This document shows, in pieces, positions 1 through 6,481 of a DNA stretch of 16,347 nt. The stretch covers positions 1 through 16,347 of the forward strand of contig JAFGCE010000035.1 of NCBI GenBank assembly GCA_016932755.1. The letters run 5' to 3'. The position numbers and the translations under genes are program-made. Numbering within the stretch: position 1 is the stretch's first letter; each line of letters begins with the position of its first letter. Below the pieces are notes generated by a model. The model saw nothing but the letters and a program-made list of their open reading frames with translations. It searched no databases and was not told the origin of the DNA. This DNA comes from Candidatus Woesearchaeota archaeon. GTDB lineage: Archaea > Nanobdellota > Nanobdellia > Woesearchaeales > JAGWAF01.

Positions 1-1893
1 AAGGAAAAGATGATTGAGGAAAACAAAAAAGTCAAGTGGGTTCCGAATGCAGCTTTCAACGCATTTGACTCATGGCTGAAAAACCTGAGGGACAACTCAA
101 TCACAAAGCAGAGGTTCTGGGGAACTCCGCTTCCTGTATGGAGATGCGAAAAGTGCGGGGCTTATGATGTTGTTGAAAGCGAGAAAGAGCTTGAGCATCT
201 CTCAGGCAAAAAGCCGAAAGACCTCCACAAGCCGTGGATTGACGAAATCACGATACCATGCGAATGCGGAAAAACAAAGACAAGGATTCCGGACATACTT
301 GACGTCTGGGTTGACGCAGGAACTGTCTCGTGGAACTGCCTTGACTATCCGCAGAGAAAGGATATTTTCAAGGAGCTGTTCCCTGCAGACTTTATTCTTG
401 AGGGAAAAGACCAGATAAGGGGATGGTTCAACCTGCTCCTCATAACATCAATGCTTGCGCTTGAAAAGCATTCGTACAAGGCAGTCTACATGCACGGGTT
501 TGTGCAGGACAGCCAGGGAAGGAAGATGTCAAAATCACTGGGAAACTACATCCTGCCTGAAGAGGTTGTAAAAGATTACGGGGCAGACACGTTAAGGTAT
601 TACATGATCGGCGGGGCAAACCCTGGGATTGACATAAACTACAACTTTGACGATGTCAAGCTGAAGCACAAGAACATGTTTGTGTTCTGGAACCTGCACA
701 ATTTCATAATGGACATGGCAAGGAACATTGGAAAGAATCCTGAGAAGATTGATGAAAGCCTTGCAAAGGACGCATTCTCAATTGAGGAGAAATACATAAT
801 TTCAAAACTAAACTCGACAATAAAGCAGGTGACTGGGCTGTTTGAGGAATACAGGCTTAACGAGGTTCCTTTGAGGATAGAAGAGCTTTTCCTTGAGCTG
901 TCAAGAACCTATATCCAGCTGATAAGGGACAAAGCAGCCACAGGAACAAAGCAGGAGAAGGAGGCAATCCTTTACACAATTTACACTGTCCTGACTGAAG
1001 GGCTGAAAATGTTTGCTGTTGTCGCGCCGTTCATATCAGAGCAGATGTACCAGGACCTGAAAGAAGGGTTCGGCATGAAAGAGGAGAGCATACACCTTTT
1101 TGACTGGCCCAAGGCTGATGAAAAGCTTATCAGCAAAGAGGTTGAGCAGAAGATGGACATTGCAAGCAGCGTTGTCCAGTCAGCCCTTGCTGCAAGGGAA
1201 AAAGTCCAGCTCGGAACAAGATGGCCTCTGAAGGAAATTATAATCGCGTCAAAAGACAAGGAGGTTGTCGAGGCTGTTGAATCCATGGAGGACATAATCA
1301 AGTCGCAGACAAACTCAAAGGAGATAAAGGTGCAGGAATCCCTTCCGCAGGCAAAGGCTTCTGTCAGGGCAGACTTCGGGACTTTGGGCCCTGAATTCGG
1401 GCAGCTCACGCCCAAGATAATCGCAAGGCTTTCAACAGAAAGCGCTGACACAATCATTGAATCGCTGGAAAAGAAAAGCAAGTTCAAGGTAAAGGTCGAC
1501 GGAAAGGATATCGAGCTTTTGAGGAAGCACCTTATAATCAAGAGGGATGTGCCTTACCCTTACACAGAGATGGAGTTCAGGGGAGGGCTTGTCTACATCA
1601 ATTCCGAGAGAAGCGAGGAGCTTGAGGCAGAGGGATATGCAAGGGAAGTCATGAGAAGGGTGCAGGCTTTGAGGAAGAAAGCAGGGCTTGAAAAGCCTGA
1701 CAGGATTGTCCTTTTCATAAAAGTTGACGAGGAAATGGAAGACATGCTCAAGAAATGGGACAAGGCAATAGCAGAGAAATGCGGGGCTGACAAGATAAAA
1801 GTTTCGTCAAAAAAGCCTGCCAAGAAGCATAAGCACCACAGCGACGAGAAAGTCAAGGGAAAGGAATTCTCAATATTTTTTGACAAGGTTTAA
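1..1893 (+). CDS. ileS: Isoleucyl-tRNA synthetase, 3' part (5' end outside window)
   Basis: Charges tRNA-Ile with isoleucine in the cytoplasm (class I synthetase). The frame is open to base 1, so the gene starts upstream; the HIGH half of the active site and most of the editing domain are missing from view. Visible in order (residues counted from the ATG at 10): a WGTPLPVW segment, a zinc-type CxxC (about 46-49) and CxC (about 84-86), FPADFI-EGKDQIRGWF, a canonical KMSKS at 172-176 (bases 523-537), the helical anticodon-binding domain, then the C-terminal archaeal/eukaryotic IleRS region with GPEFGQLTPKI and REVMRRVQALRKKAGL. The last two features favour IleRS over ValRS. The DVWFDSG motif usual in class I enzymes reads DVWVDAG here. 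The tail is rich in Lys and His just before the end. The next gene lies 154 bases downstream. Confidence 0.93.
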   Translation, partial: KEKMIEENKKVKWVPNAAFNAFDSWLKNLRDNSITKQRFWGTPLPVWRCEKCGAYDVVESEKELEHLSGKKPKDLHKPWIDEITIPCECGKTKTRIPDILDVWVDAGTVSWNCLDYPQRKDIFKELFPADFILEGKDQIRGWFNLLLITSMLALEKHSYKAVYMHGFVQDSQGRKMSKSLGNYILPEEVVKDYGADTLRYYMIGGANPGIDINYNFDDVKLKHKNMFVFWNLHNFIMDMARNIGKNPEKIDESLAKDAFSIEEKYIISKLNSTIKQVTGLFEEYRLNEVPLRIEELFLELSRTYIQLIRDKAATGTKQEKEAILYTIYTVLTEGLKMFAVVAPFISEQMYQDLKEGFGMKEESIHLFDWPKADEKLISKEVEQKMDIASSVVQSALAAREKVQLGTRWPLKEIIIASKDKEVVEAVESMEDIIKSQTNSKEIKVQESLPQAKASVRADFGTLGPEFGQLTPKIIARLSTESADTIIESLEKKSKFKVKVDGKDIELLRKHLIIKRDVPYPYTEMEFRGGLVYINSERSEELEAEGYAREVMRRVQALRKKAGLEKPDRIVLFIKVDEEMEDMLKKWDKAIAEKCGADKIKVSSKKPAKKHKHHSDEKVKGKEFSIFFDKV

Positions 1894-1920
1894 CCTTATT
1901 TAGGGTAAAAAAAATACCAG

Positions 1921-1988
1921 TATAGGTTTCTCCATACCTATTAGCAAAAAGTATTTAAACTAGTTTTTGATTATAGGTTTTTAGCAAA
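1921..1988 (+). promoter_or_regulatory. Promoter of the winged-helix gene with flanking repeated boxes
   Basis: A TATA-like GTATTTAAAC lies at 1951-1960, which places the expected start of transcription near 1983-1987. It is flanked by two copies of TATAGGTTT (1921-1929 and 1972-1980) and two copies of TTAGCAAA (1941-1948 and 1981-1988). The upstream copy also contains a 6-bp inverted repeat, ATAGGT (1922-1927) and ACCTAT (1936-1941). Paired repeats on both sides of a TATA box are the usual layout of an archaeal repressor site. Binding by the winged-helix protein encoded next is an inference. Confidence 0.5.
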
Positions 1989-2031
1989 GACCAAAGGGGG
2001 TGGCTTTTTCAGGATAAGGCGGCAGGTCTTT
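1986..2031 (+). promoter_or_regulatory. Possible leader stem in the 5' UTR of the winged-helix gene
   Basis: AAAGACC (1986-1992) is perfectly complementary to GGTCTTT (2025-2031) and would close a 32-nt loop. The loop holds a GGGGGTGG purine run and a five-codon GTG frame (2000-2017) that ends before the real gene. CTTTTTC occurs three times in the leader (2004-2010, 2028-2034, 2041-2047). The stem lies downstream of the predicted transcription start. Its function is unknown and it may be chance. Confidence 0.25.
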
Positions 2032-2047
2032 TTCTGAAAGCTTTTTC

Positions 2048-2497
2048 ATGGCAAAATCAGTATCTAAAGAGATTCCTCTCGCAGAAATAACGCTGAGGAA
2101 ATATGAAAAGCCTTACGAGCTCAAGGGAAGGGAGCTTATCAAAAAGCTCTGCCTTAGCGTCGGGCTTCTCCAGCCCGGAGACTCAAGGGATGTTGTTGTT
2201 GATGTTTTCCAGTCAATTCTAACTGCAAAAAAAGAGATGACTTCAGAGGATGTTGAGAAGGCTGTTGTCGAGAACAGGAAGAGACATAAACTTCCGATGC
2301 TCGGCATTGCTCCGTCAAACATAAGAAGGCAGCTGAAAAGGCTAAGGGATTTGTTTCTTATTGAGAAGGTTGCAAACACATACAGGATTACAGAGAATGC
2401 AAGGCTGACAGAGATTTTTGCAGAAAAGATTGAGCAGTTCTACCTCAAGACAATTGTTGAGAGAGTTAAAGAATATTTCGAGGCTGTCCAAAGCTAA
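2048..2497 (+). CDS. Winged-helix DNA-binding protein (149 aa)
   Basis: Small basic protein, probably a transcriptional regulator. Residues about 95-130 (SNIRRQLKRLRDLFLIEK followed by a short hairpin reading VANTYRITENARL) have the recognition-helix-plus-wing pattern of a winged helix. An N-terminal helical segment (about 25-80) precedes it and a C-terminal amphipathic helix (about 130-148) could form a dimer. No metal or ligand motif is seen. The ATG at 2048 is the first usable start: an in-frame GTG at 2000 is cut off by a stop at 2015. There is no clear ribosome-binding site next to the ATG. The gene has its own promoter with repeated boxes, so autoregulation is plausible. Its stop codon overlaps that of the convergent next gene by 4 bases. 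I cannot assign a target gene. Confidence 0.72.
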   Translation: MAKSVSKEIPLAEITLRKYEKPYELKGRELIKKLCLSVGLLQPGDSRDVVVDVFQSILTAKKEMTSEDVEKAVVENRKRHKLPMLGIAPSNIRRQLKRLRDLFLIEKVANTYRITENARLTEIFAEKIEQFYLKTIVERVKEYFEAVQS

Positions 2498-3558
2498 ATT
2501 CCGCTGTCCTGGACGTATGAATCAATTTTTCTTTCAAAGTATTCCTCAATGCTCCTGACCCTGCTCCTGTCCGGCATCTGCCCGTCATAGAACCTCTGCA
2601 TTCTTTCATCCAGCGTCTTTCCTGTTCTGTCCCTAAGCCCGCCAATCAGCCTGACAAACTTTTCAAAGCTTCTCCTATGCTCAGACACCCTTTTCCTCAC
2701 ATCCCTCTTTTCCTTGAAATATTCATCAAATATGTCAGTGTCCATGAAGCCGGGCAGCCCTACATACTCGTCAAGAAGCTCGTTTTTCCTGTGGTCTTTC
2801 TTCCCGAACATTATGTTAAAGTCAAAAAATACTGTCTGCATGCCTGAATCTATAATCCTGTTTCTTGGATGCGCTGTATCGTGGAGAGCCAGGAAATCAG
2901 AATGAACCACAGCCCTTATAATTCCTTTCTTGTATTCGGGGTTCTCCAGATATTCTCTCTCGTTCAGGTCAGCGAGAAGGCTTCCTGAAACTTCCTCCTC
3001 AATAAAAACAGCCCTGTTGAAGCCCCAGTTGTACTGCTCAAGCCCGCTGATAATTCCGTAAAGGTATTTTCCTATTATACGGTTTGTGTCAGGCCTTTTT
3101 ACATACATCAGCTTTGTTCTTTTTCCTTTGTCCCTGTAGGCTACCCTTACAGGGATTGTATTCGTATTGAGCATGTATGCTTTCTGTATGTCTGTGTAAC
3201 CCCCAGGACCGAAAAGAAAAGCAAGCGCTTCTCTTGTAATCTCGTCAGCCTTTGCCTTATCCTTAACATCCGGGTTTGTGAAAGGATAGTCTATTGAATC
3301 CAGGTCATTAACAACATCATAAGGAACTTCCTCAGGATTCCCTCCTTCAATACCGACATAAGAAACTGCCACAGCATCCTGCACATTCGGTGTTTGGATG
3401 TACCTTCCGTGGGAAGGAAGCAGTTCTTTCCTGTCCCTTCTGCTGCTCATAGCAGCGCCCCTGTTCCTGAAAAATGATACTAACTCAGGAGGCAGGTCTA
3501 CTGCAGTCTCTCTGTAAGGCCTTGGATAGCTGTACTGCCTATAACTTTTTCTTGCCAT
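2494..3558 (-). CDS. Kinase-fold-like protein of unknown function (354 aa)
   Basis: I do not recognise a named family. The central part has the order of landmarks of an aminoglycoside-phosphotransferase-like kinase fold: a beta-strand Lys in MYVKR (K154), a hinge-like FIEEEVSGSLLADL (about 185-198), a catalytic-loop-like HSD (219-221) with Asn233 twelve residues after the Asp, and a metal-loop-like FFDFN (244-248). The gap between Asp and Asn is longer than the usual five residues, so an insertion or a degenerate enzyme is possible. The N-terminus (1-55) is rich in Arg and Tyr and the C-terminus (275-350) is charged and helical. No signal peptide or membrane segment is seen. The start at 3558 fits a leaderless transcript, with TTTAAAAA at 3581-3588 centred 26.5 nt upstream. 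The 3' end overlaps the preceding gene by 4 bases. Confidence 0.68.
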   Translation of the reverse strand: MARKSYRQYSYPRPYRETAVDLPPELVSFFRNRGAAMSSRRDRKELLPSHGRYIQTPNVQDAVAVSYVGIEGGNPEEVPYDVVNDLDSIDYPFTNPDVKDKAKADEITREALAFLFGPGGYTDIQKAYMLNTNTIPVRVAYRDKGKRTKLMYVKRPDTNRIIGKYLYGIISGLEQYNWGFNRAVFIEEEVSGSLLADLNEREYLENPEYKKGIIRAVVHSDFLALHDTAHPRNRIIDSGMQTVFFDFNIMFGKKDHRKNELLDEYVGLPGFMDTDIFDEYFKEKRDVRKRVSEHRRSFEKFVRLIGGLRDRTGKTLDERMQRFYDGQMPDRSRVRSIEEYFERKIDSYVQDSGI

Positions 3559-3577
3559 GCAGCAAAAGAAACGCAGG

Positions 3578-3616
3578 CTGTTTAAAAAGCTTAGGTGAAG
3601 AAAAGCTTAAAAACAG
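3578..3616. promoter_or_regulatory. Back-to-back symmetric divergent promoters
   Basis: The left arm CTGTTTAAAAAGCTT (3578-3592) is a near inverted repeat of the right arm AAGCTTAAAAACAG (3603-3616), around a 10-nt spacer. The left arm holds the TATA box of the minus-strand gene starting at 3558 and the right arm that of the plus-strand gene starting at 3636. Each TATA centre is 26.5 nt from its ATG. The midpoint of the repeat (3597) is also the midpoint between the two start codons. Both genes are therefore predicted to be leaderless. Confidence 0.65.
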
Positions 3617-3635
3617 CAAAACAAACAGAAAAGAT

Positions 3636-4781
3636 ATGATATACGAGCCGCTGGAGGATTCAATCCTTCTTGAAGAGCAGGTAAAGAAGCTTGCAAAAGG
3701 GACTGTTCTTGACATGGGAACAGGCTCAGGAATACAGGCGGCGGCGGCTGCAAGAAGAAAAGCTGTAAAAAAAGTGCTGGCAGTTGACGTGCAAAAAGAT
3801 GTTATTGAACACTGCAAAAAAGAGACAAAAAACAAAAAAATAAACTTCAGGCAGAGCAATTTATTCCAGAAAGTGCCGAAGCAGAAGTTTGACACAATAA
3901 TTTTCAACCCGCCTTATCTTCCTGCAGAGCCAAAACTTAAGGACATCACTCTTGAAGGAGGGAAAAAAGGGTACGAGATTACAGAAAAATTCCTTGGCAG
4001 GGCAAAAGACTACCTCAAAGACGACGGAATAATCCTCCTGCTGATTAGCTCGCTTACAAACCAGCATAAAGTTGAGGAAATCCTGACAAAAAACCTTTTT
4101 GAGTTTGAGATACTGTCAAAAAAGCATGTTTTCTTCGAGGACCTGATTGTCTACAAAATACAAAAAAACAAAATCGCGCTTAAGCTGGGGAAAAAAGGGG
4201 TTAAGAATATTGAATATTTCACGCACGGGCACAGGGGCATGCTTTTCACAGGAAAATACAAAGGAAAAAAGGTAACAGCAAAGTCAAAGCTCCCGAAAAG
4301 CATGGCAGAAGGAAGGATTGCAAACGAGGCAAAGTGGATTAAGCTGCTGAACAAAAAGGGAATCGGACCGAGGATTATATTCTCAGAATGGGATTTCTTT
4401 GTGTATTATTTTGTTGAAGGCGAATTTTTGCAGAAATTTGCAGAGAAAAGCCAAAAAACAAAAATAGCAAACGCAGTAAAAGATGTTTTAAGACAGTGCC
4501 GTGAAATGGATGCCATGGGGATTGACAAGGAGGAAATGCACCGCCCATTCAAGCATATCATAATGAACAAAAAGCCTGTGCTTATTGACTTTGAAAGAAT
4601 GCACAAGTCAAAAAAGCCAAAGAATGTTACTCAGTTCATCCAGTACCTTATATCAGGCAGGATAACGCATACACTGAAGAAAAAGGGAATCATGATTGAC
4701 AGGAAGAAGGCAATAAGGCTTGCCAGGCAGTACAAAAAAAAGGAAATTTCCTTTGAAAAGCTGGCAGCAAAACTCTTTTAG
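3636..4781 (+). CDS. HemK-type methyltransferase fused to a kinase-like domain (381 aa)
   Basis: Residues 1-175 are a class I SAM-dependent methyltransferase of the HemK2/Mtq2 type, which methylates the Gln of the GGQ motif in release factor aRF1/eRF1. Visible marks are YEPLEDS (3-9), the SAM loop LDMGTGSG (25-32), the acidic VDV (50-52) and the NPPY active site (91-94). Residues about 178-381 resemble the small archaeal predicted Ser/Thr kinases (COG2112-like): a glycine-containing strand pair, Lys in VTAKSK (213-218), Glu231 in a helix, a FVEG hinge (259-262), a catalytic-loop-like EEMHRPFKHI (299-308) and LIDFE (316-320). The ATG at 3636 begins at the family's conserved MxYEPxEDS start and has a TATA box 26.5 nt upstream. 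An in-frame ATG at 3474 lies inside the opposite gene and was rejected. The 3' end overlaps the next gene by 4 bases. Confidence 0.82.
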   Translation: MIYEPLEDSILLEEQVKKLAKGTVLDMGTGSGIQAAAAARRKAVKKVLAVDVQKDVIEHCKKETKNKKINFRQSNLFQKVPKQKFDTIIFNPPYLPAEPKLKDITLEGGKKGYEITEKFLGRAKDYLKDDGIILLLISSLTNQHKVEEILTKNLFEFEILSKKHVFFEDLIVYKIQKNKIALKLGKKGVKNIEYFTHGHRGMLFTGKYKGKKVTAKSKLPKSMAEGRIANEAKWIKLLNKKGIGPRIIFSEWDFFVYYFVEGEFLQKFAEKSQKTKIANAVKDVLRQCREMDAMGIDKEEMHRPFKHIIMNKKPVLIDFERMHKSKKPKNVTQFIQYLISGRITHTLKKKGIMIDRKKAIRLARQYKKKEISFEKLAAKLF

Positions 4782-6115
4782 TCAGCAAACCCGGGGATAG
4801 CGCCCTCATTCGTATCAGCCGGAGTTTTTTTTTCGTCTTGAGCTGGCTTGGAGTTGTATTTCTCAATCTGGACTGCAGTTGCTATTGCACTGTCCTTTTT
4901 TCCCATCTTGATATCGTCAGGGATTACAGGGCAGAGATTATGCTTGAGAAGGTATTCTGCAGCATCCCGCGGGACATCTGTCAGCCTGCACTTTGCACCC
5001 TCATTTTTCAGTATCGTGTATGCTTTTGCAAAAGAGTCAAGCGAGCGCCTCTCAATCAAATCGACATCCAGCGAGATATAAACTGATTTCTTGTGGGATG
5101 TCATCACAGGAACAACATAGTTTAGGACTATGTCCTCAAATGCCGGCGCCCCTTTGACTGTGATGCTTTCTGAAAGCATGTTTTTGAAGAAATCAACAAC
5201 AGCGCCTGCACTGCTAGCTGATACATGGGGGGTTATTAAGATAAAACCATAGGAATATTTCCCTTTCTGGTCACCTTTTGTGAGCCCCATGACAGTTATT
5301 GCAGTCTTCTCTATGGCAAATGTGTTTGGCTCAAACCTTTTTCCCGCTGCATGCATCTCTGAAGCGTATTCTGAGAAAAATGACAGGTATCTCCCGAAAT
5401 AAGGATTGTGCTTTGCAGCTGTTAAAAGGCCTAATCCCTCTAAATCCTTTTCCTCCATTCCGAGATATGCCTCTGCTTTTGAGTTTGCCCTGAGTATTTT
5501 GCCTTCCCTGTCAACAATGACAATTCCTGTGCTTGAGCCTTCCCATAATACTTCGCTGAAGTTGTGCATAGGGTCTGAAAGTATAGTGCTAAGATTTCCA
5601 AGGGCTGTTTCTGCCCGCGCTTTTTCAGCTGCAGATTCCTCGCCGAGCTTCCTAACCATGTTTTCAAGCGACGCAGCCTTTACGCCTGTTTGCTGGAGCT
5701 GAAATCCCATCTCTTCATTTTTCTCCTCCAGCCTGTCTGCCCTTGCCTTTTCTTTTTCATAGTCCGCCCTTGACTCAGCCTCTCTTTGAGCCAGGCTGTC
5801 TATTGCAGAATTCACAGACTCAATCTCAGTTCTGTGCTCTGCATTTATCTGGGCTAATGAAGCATTGTATTGTGTTTCAGCCTTTTTTCTGCCCTCTTCC
5901 CTTGCTTCATCAACTTTCGTGTCCAAACCGCTTTTCAAACCGCTGATTTCTTCCTGGAGCGCTGCAACCTGCCGCTGCTTGGCAAGCATATCCTCCATGT
6001 ATGTCGCTGAATTCCTGATTTTATTCTGCCTGCGCCTCTCAATCCAGTCATAAAACCATGGAAAATAATCCGCAAGAAATCCTCTTCCCTTGTCTTCACC
6101 ATGATTTTGAGGCAT
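4778..6115 (-). CDS. Coiled-coil / PAS / STAS-like protein (445 aa)
   Basis: Predicted cytoplasmic signalling protein. After a short N-terminus with aromatic FPWFYDWIERRR, residues about 37-178 form a long Glu/Lys/Ala-rich coiled coil. Residues about 185-295 read as a PAS domain (EGSSTGIVIVDREGKILRAN, then AEAYLGM). Residues about 308-401 resemble a STAS domain of anti-sigma-antagonist type (VYISLDVDLIERRSLDSF, a second strand KCRLTDV, final helix). The C-terminal 40 residues are low-complexity and polar. There is no histidine kinase or receiver domain, so it is more likely a scaffold or partner-switch sensor. The start at 6115 was chosen because the palindromic TATA region is centred 25.5 nt upstream; a further ATG at 6148 lies inside that promoter. 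It converges on the HemK-kinase gene with a 4-base overlap. The PAS ligand cannot be told from sequence. Confidence 0.74.
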   Translation of the reverse strand: MPQNHGEDKGRGFLADYFPWFYDWIERRRQNKIRNSATYMEDMLAKQRQVAALQEEISGLKSGLDTKVDEAREEGRKKAETQYNASLAQINAEHRTEIESVNSAIDSLAQREAESRADYEKEKARADRLEEKNEEMGFQLQQTGVKAASLENMVRKLGEESAAEKARAETALGNLSTILSDPMHNFSEVLWEGSSTGIVIVDREGKILRANSKAEAYLGMEEKDLEGLGLLTAAKHNPYFGRYLSFFSEYASEMHAAGKRFEPNTFAIEKTAITVMGLTKGDQKGKYSYGFILITPHVSASSAGAVVDFFKNMLSESITVKGAPAFEDIVLNYVVPVMTSHKKSVYISLDVDLIERRSLDSFAKAYTILKNEGAKCRLTDVPRDAAEYLLKHNLCPVIPDDIKMGKKDSAIATAVQIEKYNSKPAQDEKKTPADTNEGAIPGFAD

Positions 6116-6127
6116 TAAACCAGAACT

Positions 6128-6153
6128 GCGAAAAGTATATAAAAACATTTCGC
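6128..6153. promoter_or_regulatory. Palindromic bidirectional TATA promoter
   Basis: One TATATAAAA (6136-6144) sits between GCGAAA (6128-6133) and its reverse complement TTTCGC (6148-6153). Both flanks fit a purine-rich TFB recognition element, one facing each way. The symmetry centre (6140.5) is exactly 25.5 nt from the ATG at 6166 (plus strand) and 25.5 nt from the ATG at 6115 (minus strand). One element could thus drive two leaderless genes. Confidence 0.7.
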
Positions 6154-6165
6154 ACCTCTTTATAT

Positions 6166-6474
6166 ATGGGGTTTAATGAGGAGGTTTTGAGGCTGGCGGG
6201 CAAAATCCCAAAAGGAAAGGTAACAACATACAAGGAGATAGCAAAAAAGCTGAAGACAAAAGCGTACAGGGCTGTCGGAAATGCATTAAATGCAAACAAG
6301 CAGCCGGTCATAATCCCGTGCCACAGGGTTGTCAAAAGCGACGGCTCTTTGGGGGGATACTGCGGTGTCATGAACAGCAAAAAGAAAAAGTTTTTATTGG
6401 AGAAAGAGGGTATTAAGGTAAAAGGCAATAAAATAGCTGATTTCAGCAAAAAACGGTTCAGATTCAAAAAATGA
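6166..6474 (+). CDS. ogt: O6-methylguanine-DNA methyltransferase, catalytic domain only (102 aa)
   Basis: Suicide repair enzyme that moves an alkyl group from O6-alkylguanine in DNA to its own cysteine. The hallmark PCHR is present with Cys52, preceded by the DNA-binding helix-turn-helix region with Tyr22 and the arginine finger Arg35 in YRAVGNAL. The GSLGGY segment follows. At 102 residues it is only the C-terminal catalytic domain; the N-terminal domain found in E. coli Ogt and human MGMT is absent. The catalytic Cys argues against an alkyltransferase-like protein, which has Trp at this place. The ATG at 6166 matches the family start and has the TATA centre 25.5 nt upstream, so it is probably leaderless. 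A longer frame opening at 6058 would run through the promoter and was rejected. The next gene follows after 3 bases. Confidence 0.9.
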   Translation: MGFNEEVLRLAGKIPKGKVTTYKEIAKKLKTKAYRAVGNALNANKQPVIIPCHRVVKSDGSLGGYCGVMNSKKKKFLLEKEGIKVKGNKIADFSKKRFRFKK

Positions 6475-6481
6475 GGGGTGG
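6474..6481 (+). promoter_or_regulatory. Ribosome-binding site that bears on the start of the secreted protein gene
   Basis: AGGGGTGG matches the GGTGG core seen upstream of other starts here (12293-12297, and the tfb site), where the start codon follows 4-6 nt later. Five nt after this core stands ATC (6487), in frame. The only standard start nearby, GTG at 6478, lies inside the binding site itself. Confidence 0.5.

Noticed and set aside
981..1541. Open frame of 186 codons on the minus strand inside ileS
   Set aside because: Antisense to a well-matched synthetase domain; Ser/Phe-rich composition with no motif, as expected of a shadow frame.
1..1893. Valyl-tRNA synthetase
   Set aside because: The C-terminal GPEFGQLTPKI and REVMRRVQALRKKAGL segments belong to IleRS, and the coiled-coil tail of ValRS is absent.
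3474..3635. N-terminal extension of the HemK-kinase gene from an ATG at 3474
   Set aside because: It would overlap the opposite gene and run through both TATA boxes; the family's conserved start MxYEPxEDS is at 3636.
6116..6148. Extra 11 codons for the PAS protein from an ATG at 6148
   Set aside because: The ATG lies inside the palindromic promoter; the start at 6115 fits the TATA spacing.
6058..6165. N-terminal extension of the DNA methyltransferase from an ATG at 6058
   Set aside because: It would read through the divergent gene's start and the shared promoter; residues before 6166 do not resemble the family.
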